From: Streptacidiphilus melanogenes | GTDB taxonomy: Bacteria > Actinomycetota > Actinomycetes > Streptomycetales > Streptomycetaceae | Direction of reading: 5' to 3' | DNA: 64,000 nucleotides | NCBI RefSeq assembly: GCF_000787835.1 | Contig: NZ_BBPP01000008.1 | Span: 14,319-78,318, forward strand | Part shown: positions 59,296 to 64,000 of the stretch, piece by piece | How the letters are laid out: every line of letters starts with the position of its first letter | How positions within the stretch are numbered: position 1 is the first letter of the stretch | Made by a program: the position numbers and the translations under genes | The notes under the pieces: model-generated | Told to the model about the DNA's origin: nothing | What the model saw: only the letters and a program-made list of their open reading frames with translations | Databases searched by the model: none

Positions 59296-59616
59296 TCAGC
59301 TGCGCGGCGGGCGGAAGTCGACCGCCCGCTTCGCCGCCTCGTCGACTTCCTCGACCGTCAGCAGGGGGATCGCCCTGGAGCGCACGGCGCCACTGGCCCG
59401 CACCGTCATCGCGACGGCGGCCATCGACAGGTGGTCGGGGAAGTCGACGACGATGTACAAGTCGTCGTCCCCGTAAGCGAAGTGCATCGACTCAAGCGTT
59501 CCGCCGCACGAGGCGACAACCTGCTGGACGGCCTCCCTGCGACCGCTGCCGCCCTCGACGAGCAGACCCTTGGCCCCCTCGGCGGTGTAACTGCCCTGCA
59601 CCAGGTACTTCGGCAT
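59296..59616 (-). CDS. GYD-domain protein
   Basis: A 106-residue protein of the GYD family. MPKYLVQGSYTAEGAKGL and VVASCGGTLESMHFAYGDDD with LYIVVDFPDHLSMAAVAMTV follow the family pattern of a ferredoxin-like alpha/beta fold. These proteins are soluble and of unknown function. ATG 59616 matches the usual start. It converges on the DUF11 gene (63 bp) and is followed upstream by an unrelated small gene on the same strand. Confidence 0.88.
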   Translation of the reverse strand: MPKYLVQGSYTAEGAKGLLVEGGSGRREAVQQVVASCGGTLESMHFAYGDDDLYIVVDFPDHLSMAAVAMTVRASGAVRSRAIPLLTVEEVDEAAKRAVDFRPPRS

Positions 59617-59735
59617 CCCACACTCCCACTGCTCGGCCAAGCCACGACAACGCCTTCGCCCGACCACCATCGCCCATGCGCCGCGCGCTGTCCGTTCGGG
59701 CACCGCCGAACGGCGGACTCATCCGAGGCTCCCCT

Positions 59736-60110
59736 TCACAGGGGTGTGAGGACGTCCTCGTGCGCTCCGTCGAGGACGAAGCCGTTGTCCAAGCGGACCC
59801 GGACCGTCACGCGGCGGCCGCGTTCCTGGTACGCGGCCCACTGCGGCTCCAGCGCGGCGATTTCCGTCTCCAGCCGCTCGCGGCTCGCGGCCGGCATGGT
59901 GTGCCCGTAGTCGTCGAACAGCGCCTTGAGCCGCCGGTACTCGCGGACCTCCTCGTCTTCCGGGAGCTCCCCGTCCACCCGCTCGACGGTGCCCTCGATC
60001 CCCGCCCCCAACGAGAGGAACCCGACGACGGCCCCGGGCTCACCGGCGAAGGCTTCACCGATCCCGAGGTCCTCCGTCAACCGGACGCGTCGGCCTTCCT
60101 CCAGGGTCAT
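59736..60110 (-). CDS. Hypothetical protein
   Basis: A 124-residue acidic cytoplasmic protein. The N-terminus (MTLEEGRRVRLTEDLGIGEA) and the GAVVGFLSLGAGIEGTVERV segment suggest a small SH3-like barrel. A helix pair (VREYRRLKALFDDYG, SRERLETEIAALEPQWAAYQ) follows, and the end, VRVRLDNGFVLDGAHEDVL, returns to beta strands. I do not recognise the family. ATG 60110 is used; an upstream start at 60128 would add six residues. Confidence 0.7.
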   Translation of the reverse strand: MTLEEGRRVRLTEDLGIGEAFAGEPGAVVGFLSLGAGIEGTVERVDGELPEDEEVREYRRLKALFDDYGHTMPAASRERLETEIAALEPQWAAYQERGRRVTVRVRLDNGFVLDGAHEDVLTPL

Positions 60111-60171
60111 CCGTTCTCTGCCTCTCAACCGATCGGTGCCGCAGACGCAGCTGGTTCGTCAACCACGCACA

Positions 60172-60602
60172 CTAACCGTCACCGACCCCGGGACCACCAA
60201 CCGACCAGGGCCTTGTCGGCGAAGCCGAACGGGGCCGGTCCTCCCGCCGCACCTCCAGGCAGATCTCCGGGGGCAGCGGCCACAGCGACTCCAGCTCGGG
60301 AGTGAGCTCGACCTCGACCCCCAAGGGGGGTCGTCGCCGCGCGGTATACCCAGGCGCGCCAACTGCGACCCGAAGTCCTCCAGCCCCGCCTCGGGGAACG
60401 GGTGGCCCGACCGCGTCCAGAAGGACCCACGGTCGAAGAACTTCCGCGCCTGGCGGAACTGCTCGACCGTCACGACGGGCCCGAGTTCGGGCGCTTCTGA
60501 CCCGGCTGTCCATCCGGTCAGTTCACGCAGGAGCTCGCGCGCGCGGCGCAAGGCACTCGCCGCGTCGAGCAGGGGTTCCAGGTCTTTCTACAGCAGCGGC
60601 AT
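60172..60602 (-). pseudogene. Disrupted small gene (in-frame stop and frameshift)
   Basis: Read on the minus strand, ATG 60602 gives M-P-L-L, then TAG at 60590-60588, then an open frame KDLEPLLDAASALRRARELL ... EQFRQARKFFDRGSFWTRSG to about 60330. There coding character moves to another frame, which continues as LGVEVELTPELESLWPLPPE to the stop at 60172. The shift coincides with a GGGGGG run (60325-60330). Together the pieces would make a protein of about 142 residues that I do not recognise. Either two inactivating mutations or sequencing errors at a homopolymer could explain it. Confidence 0.6.
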
Positions 60603-60678
60603 TCCCAAGGCCGCACCTCCGTCAGGAGCCTAACCGGGGCGCGCAGGACCGTCGCTCGATCAGCGGCCCGACACCCCT

Positions 60679-61200
60679 TCAGCGGCCGGCGGTTGCGCTG
60701 GGGACGGGGGTGGGGCGGAGGATCACGCAGCTGTCGCTGCTGCCCTTGGTGAACTGCCCGTCGGGCGCGGCGACGACGACGGTCACGCCGGTCGCCGCGG
60801 TGTCCGGGTCGGCGGTCAGGCGTGCCGCGGCGACCGTGCAGATCAGCTGGCGGATCGCGATCGCGGGCAGGGGCCTGGTGCCCGCGGACAGCTGCAGCGT
60901 CACCTCGGCGCCGTTCACGCTGATCGCGGGAGCGGGTACGTCGTACAGCGCGGTCGTCATGCCGAGCCGCCTCTCCCGCAGGTCGGGGCCGGACAGGAGG
61001 AGTTTCACAGTTGCGCCCGTATCGGTCGGGGTGGCGACAGGAGGGCTGGTGGGGACGAGGTGACCGTCGATGACGAAGTAGAGGACCGGGCCGGCGGGCG
61101 TGACACCGGTCGCCGGCTCGCCGGACTGGATCACGCCGGTCGCGGGGATTCCGCAGCCGGACAGCAGCAGGACTGCGGCGAGCAGCATCACCCGCTTCAT
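60679..61200 (-). CDS. GerMN-type lipoprotein of the two-component operon
   Basis: A 173-residue lipoprotein. MKRVMLLAAVLLLSGCG is a lipoprotein signal with lipobox L-L-S-G-C. The mature part has VLYFVIDGHLVPT, ATVKLLLSGPDLRERRLGM and AEVTLQLSAG, matching the GerMN fold seen in LpqB and spore germination proteins. The ATG overlaps the sensor kinase stop (ATGA), so it is coupled to it. It probably modulates the sensor at the outer face of the membrane, as accessory lipoproteins such as CseA do in Streptomyces. Confidence 0.88.
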   Translation of the reverse strand: MKRVMLLAAVLLLSGCGIPATGVIQSGEPATGVTPAGPVLYFVIDGHLVPTSPPVATPTDTGATVKLLLSGPDLRERRLGMTTALYDVPAPAISVNGAEVTLQLSAGTRPLPAIAIRQLICTVAAARLTADPDTAATGVTVVVAAPDGQFTKGSSDSCVILRPTPVPSATAGR

Positions 61201-62804
61201 GCTCGGGCCTCCTCTTCGGGCTCCGACTCCGGTTCCAACTCAGGTTCCGCCTCCGGATCTGACGCCGACCCCGGCTTCGCCTCCGGCAGCGGGAGCTCGA
61301 CGGTCAGCAGCGCGCCGCCGTCCGGGTGGTTGGCCGCCCGGATCGTGCCGCCGTGCAGATGCACGTTCTCGGCGGTGATGGCCAGGCCCAGGCCGCTGCC
61401 CTCGGTCCGGGTGCGGGCGGTGTCGGACTTGTAGAAGCGGTCGAAGATGTGCGGCAGGACCGTCTCCGAGATGCCCGGCCCGCTGTCCAGCACCTCGATC
61501 ACCACCCACCGCTCTGATCCGTCCGGCGCGGGCGCCCGCCGCAGCTCGTGGAGCGTGAGCCGGACCGGAGGCGCGCCATGGCGCAGCGCGTTCCCGACCA
61601 GGTTCGCGACGACCACGTCGAGGCGGCGCGGGTCGACCCGGCCCCGGAGCACCGGGGGGTCGGGCAGGCGGGTGGTCACGCTGTCCGGCCAGGCCCGGGA
61701 GGAGAGGGTGCGCCGGACCGACTCGACGAGGTCGATCTCGTCCAGGTGCAGGGCCGCGGTGCCGGCGTCGAAGCGGGAGACCTCCATGAGGTCCTCCACC
61801 AACCGGGCCAGGTTGGCGGTCTCCTGGCTGATGAGCCGCACGGCGATGGCGGTGTCGGGGTCGAGGCCCACGGCGTCCTCGTCGAGGACGTCGGTGACGA
61901 CGGACATGGCCGCCAGCGGGGTGCGCAGTTCGTGGGAGACGTCGGCGGCGAAACGGCGGGCCTTGGCCTCCATGCGGCGCAGTTCGGCGATGGACTCCTC
62001 CAGTGCAGCGGCGGTCTCGTTGAAGCTGTGGGACAGCTCGGCGAGTTCGTCCGAGCCGTGGACGGCGAGGCGGGTGTCGAGCCGGCCCTCGGCGATACGC
62101 CGGGTGGCGTGGCGCAGTTCCCGTACCGGGCGCAGGACGCCCCGGGCGGCGAGCAGGGCCAGCAGCACGGCCAGGACCAGGGCGGGCACGGTCGCTCGCT
62201 CCGCGGCGGTGACCAGGGCTTGGACGTACGCCAGTTCACTGTCCTGCGGCACCACCACGAAGACCGTGAGGCCGGTGGCGTTCCGCTCGTCGTCCGACGA
62301 GGCGAACATGACCGGCATGCCGACCACCAGGCAGGAGCGGCCGCCGTCGGCGGTCACGCGCTGGAAGACGGTCGCGGTGTGGGTGGTCGCCTCCGTGCGC
62401 AGGGCGGGCGTCAGCTCGGCGAACGGGTCCTGAGGCATCGAGGTCGCGCTCAGGCCGTGGTAGGTGACCAGCACCCGCCACTGCTGGGAGGGATCGGTCA
62501 TGGCGACGGAGGTCGCGAACCCGTCCAGGGCCCCTTGGCCGGGCGGGAAGGTGAGGTCGGGGGCGAGAGTGTCGACCCGGTCGCGCAGGAGCCGGATGAC
62601 GGTGTCCTGGCTCTGCTGGAGGATGCCGGTGCGCGCCTCACGGAACGTCAGGGCGCCGGTGGAGAGCGCGGCGGCGACGGCGACCAGCCCGAACGCCGCC
62701 ACCAACCGGACGCGCAGGCCGCCCGGCAGCAGGAGACGGGGCCGCCGTCGGCGCGGCGGGGACGTGTGTCGAGGGGAGGTGTGGGAGGGCAAGGGTTCGG
62801 TCAC
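61197..62804 (-). CDS. Two-component sensor histidine kinase (AfsQ2/CseC-like)
   Basis: A 535-residue membrane kinase. Membrane segments LRVRLVAAFGLVAVAAALST and VPALVLAVLLALLAARGVL flank an extracytoplasmic sensor of about 150 residues. A HAMP domain (RPVRELRHATRRIAEGRLDT) follows. The H box is FAADVSHELRTPLAAM, the N box VVANLVGNALRHGAPP, with G1 VLDSGPGIS and G2 EGSGLGLAI. The C-terminus is acidic and Pro/Glu-rich. GTG 62804 overlaps the response-regulator stop (GTGA). The gene order RR-HK-lipoprotein and the sequences are closest to AfsQ1/AfsQ2-type systems, though orthology is not proven. Confidence 0.93.
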   Translation of the reverse strand: MTEPLPSHTSPRHTSPPRRRRPRLLLPGGLRVRLVAAFGLVAVAAALSTGALTFREARTGILQQSQDTVIRLLRDRVDTLAPDLTFPPGQGALDGFATSVAMTDPSQQWRVLVTYHGLSATSMPQDPFAELTPALRTEATTHTATVFQRVTADGGRSCLVVGMPVMFASSDDERNATGLTVFVVVPQDSELAYVQALVTAAERATVPALVLAVLLALLAARGVLRPVRELRHATRRIAEGRLDTRLAVHGSDELAELSHSFNETAAALEESIAELRRMEAKARRFAADVSHELRTPLAAMSVVTDVLDEDAVGLDPDTAIAVRLISQETANLARLVEDLMEVSRFDAGTAALHLDEIDLVESVRRTLSSRAWPDSVTTRLPDPPVLRGRVDPRRLDVVVANLVGNALRHGAPPVRLTLHELRRAPAPDGSERWVVIEVLDSGPGISETVLPHIFDRFYKSDTARTRTEGSGLGLAITAENVHLHGGTIRAANHPDGGALLTVELPLPEAKPGSASDPEAEPELEPESEPEEEARA

Positions 62805-63496
62805 CGGGGGCTGTGGAACCGGTAGCCGAAGCCCCGGACGGTCTGGATGTAACGGGGCTTCCGGGGTGGCTCGCCCATCTTGGTGCGCAGCCGTTTGACG
62901 CAGGCGTCTACCAGCCGTGCGTCGCCGTGGTAGCTGTGCTCCCAGACGGCCTCCAGCAGTTGCTGGCGGCTGAACACCCGGTCGGGGGCGGCCGACAGGG
63001 TCAGCAGCAGCCGCAGCTCCGACGGAGCCAGCAGGATCGGAGCGCCCCCGCAGCTGACGGTGAGCGCGGCCCGGTCGATGCTCAGCTCGCCGTGCGTCTC
63101 GGCCGCCGGGGGACGGCCGCCGGGGGACGGCGCCGCCTCGGCGCGGCGCAGGACGGCGCGGATCCTGGCGTCCAGCACCCGGGCCTGGACGGGTTTGACC
63201 ACGTAGTCGTCCGCGCCGGTCTCGAGGCCGAGCACGACATCCACATCGTCGCCCAACGCGGTCATGATGATGATCGGTAGCTGACTGTCCGCGCGGATGC
63301 GGCGGCACACCTCCAGCCCGGTCATCCCGGGCAGCATCAGGTCCAGCACCACGACGTCCGGCAGGAACGACCGGAGCTGGTCCAGCCCCTCCTCACCGGT
63401 CCTGGCCGGGGCGACCTCGTGCCCTTGGCGGCGCAGCGCCAGTCGGGCGCCTTCACGGACGGCGGGGTCGTCTTCGACGAGCAGGACACGGGACAT
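62801..63496 (-). CDS. OmpR-family response regulator (AfsQ1-like)
   Basis: A 231-residue regulator. The receiver domain has VLLVEDDPAVRE (acidic pocket), phosphoacceptor Asp in VVVLDLMLPGMTG, the Thr in IIIMTALGDD and Lys in DDYVVKPVQARVLDARIRAV. The C-terminal winged helix has LAPSELRLLLTLSAAPDRVF, SRQQLLEAVW, DARLVDACVKRLRTKMGEPP and VRGFGYRFH. KPVQARVLDARIRAVLRR is strikingly like AfsQ1, which links nitrogen state and antibiotic production in S. coelicolor; a similar role is only a possibility. It is the first gene of the operon. Confidence 0.95.
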   Translation of the reverse strand: MSRVLLVEDDPAVREGARLALRRQGHEVAPARTGEEGLDQLRSFLPDVVVLDLMLPGMTGLEVCRRIRADSQLPIIIMTALGDDVDVVLGLETGADDYVVKPVQARVLDARIRAVLRRAEAAPSPGGRPPAAETHGELSIDRAALTVSCGGAPILLAPSELRLLLTLSAAPDRVFSRQQLLEAVWEHSYHGDARLVDACVKRLRTKMGEPPRKPRYIQTVRGFGYRFHSPR

Positions 63497-63900
63497 GGGC
63501 TCAGTATCGTCGGCGGCCGACGTCCGACCCCGACACTGTTACACGATGATCGCATAGGCCCGGCTGTTGCCATTCGGTCATATTCCCGGCTGATCCCGAT
63601 CACATGGCCGAACCAGCCTGATCGTTCGTGAGCCCAGCGAGCCGACGTCACCTCAGCGCGACGGCCGGCCAGGGCACCAGGGAGCCGGAGCGCCCGCGCG
63701 CCGGGCCGAGGCCCGGCTTCTGGAAGCCCTGACATCCCCAGCTCCCCGGCGGCGCGGTCCCCCGCCCCGCCGCCGGGGTCTTCCACCCCAGGCCTCGCGC
63801 CCTCAACGCGCAGGGAGCGGAAGGCCGGTGGCTCAGGCGCGTTGCCGGTCCCCGGCCGGCAACCCGCACCAGGCCTGAGGCGCAGAACCCATGGCTCGAC
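63497..63900. other. Intergenic region with two strong hairpins
   Basis: No gene is supported in these 404 bp. Two perfect stem-loops are present: GCCGGGCC-GA-GGCCCGGC at 63700-63717, and CCCCGGCGGCG with CGCCGCCGGGG (63744-63754/63768-63778, 13-nt loop). The left part must contain the promoter of the two-component operon. The hairpins may be leader structures of the gene that starts near the right edge. Confidence 0.6.
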
Positions 63901-63915
63901 ATGAAGGAGTTCCCG

Positions 63916-64000
63916 TTGCCCGAGCGAATCGTGCCGCCACGGCGAAAGGGGCGGCGCCACCGCGGCGCGCCGAAGAAGGGCGGCGAAGGTCTGCAGGACC
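63916..64000 (+). CDS. Partial gene at the window edge
   Basis: TTG 63916 has AAGGAG at 6-nt spacing. The open frame starts LPERIVPPRRKGRRHRGAPK, is very basic, and runs off the window. Its third codon positions are mostly G or C, unlike the competing frame from ATG 63891. This supports real coding. ATG 63901 is an in-frame alternative. Too little is visible to name a product. Confidence 0.5.
   Translation, partial: MPERIVPPRRKGRRHRGAPKKGGEGLQD

Noticed and set aside
60172-60602. Programmed frameshift at the GGGGGG run
   Set aside because: The same gene also has an in-frame TAG at codon 5, so simple decay or error is more likely.

Overview
The window comes from a very G+C-rich actinomycete, most likely a member of the Streptomycetaceae (Streptomyces, Kitasatospora or Streptacidiphilus). 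The signs are strong G/C bias at third codon positions, many GTG/TTG starts, a cvnABCD 'conservon', a paralogous IF-1 and a short Rho paralog, SpoIIE/STAS/RsbW-like regulators, and secreted chitinase and ricin-lectin proteins. I see no tRNA, rRNA, CRISPR array, insertion sequence or phage module. It reads as chromosomal accessory/arm-like DNA.

Layout. 1-7.6 kb: a methyltransferase, a MarR regulator divergent from ribA with three palindromic operators between them, a secreted protein, a large ATPase-LuxR regulator, deoD, and a truncated ATP-grasp fragment. 7.6-19.1 kb: helicase hrpB, an oxidoreductase/TetR pair, a class II glutamine amidotransferase, an ArsR/PEP-mutase-family pair, an FUSC membrane protein, an acetyltransferase behind a possible leader peptide, an IF-1 paralog, and a small ORF ended by a perfect 18-bp palindrome. 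19.2-27.8 kb: a penicillin-binding protein, a P-loop kinase, a Ser/Thr kinase with an extracytoplasmic Fn3-like domain, a GH18 chitinase, and a beta-helix protein. The last two carry almost identical CBM13 modules in inverted orientation. 27.8-37 kb: a signalling block of ANTAR-GAF-PAS-SpoIIE phosphatase, a five-HAMP-repeat hybrid kinase, DUF3040, STAS antagonist and RsbW-like kinase. 37-41.4 kb: the conservon with a styrene-monooxygenase-like flavoprotein and a strong terminator. 41.6-47.3 kb: an EthA-like Baeyer-Villiger monooxygenase, a short-chain dehydrogenase and a hydrolase, divergent from a PucR-type regulator. 47.4-52.6 kb: a CBS-BON protein, the rho paralog with a C-rich leader, a Fic protein, and a DODA-type dioxygenase whose upstream palindrome matches the MarR operators 50 kb away. 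52.7-64 kb: an epimerase, an MmyB-type regulator divergent from an alcohol dehydrogenase and an old yellow enzyme, a secreted DUF11 protein, small genes, a disrupted gene, and a response regulator-sensor kinase-GerMN lipoprotein operon.

How parts may work together (inference): the MarR regulator at the left end probably controls ribA and the dioxygenase as one small regulon. The SpoIIE/STAS/RsbW genes look like a partner-switching circuit whose sigma factor lies elsewhere. BVMO, SDR and hydrolase form a plausible alcohol-to-ketone-to-ester-to-acid route. The most unusual structure is the pair of inverted 373/376-bp CBM13 copies around the chitinase catalytic domain and its promoter. Recombination between them would swap catalytic and binding modules in frame.
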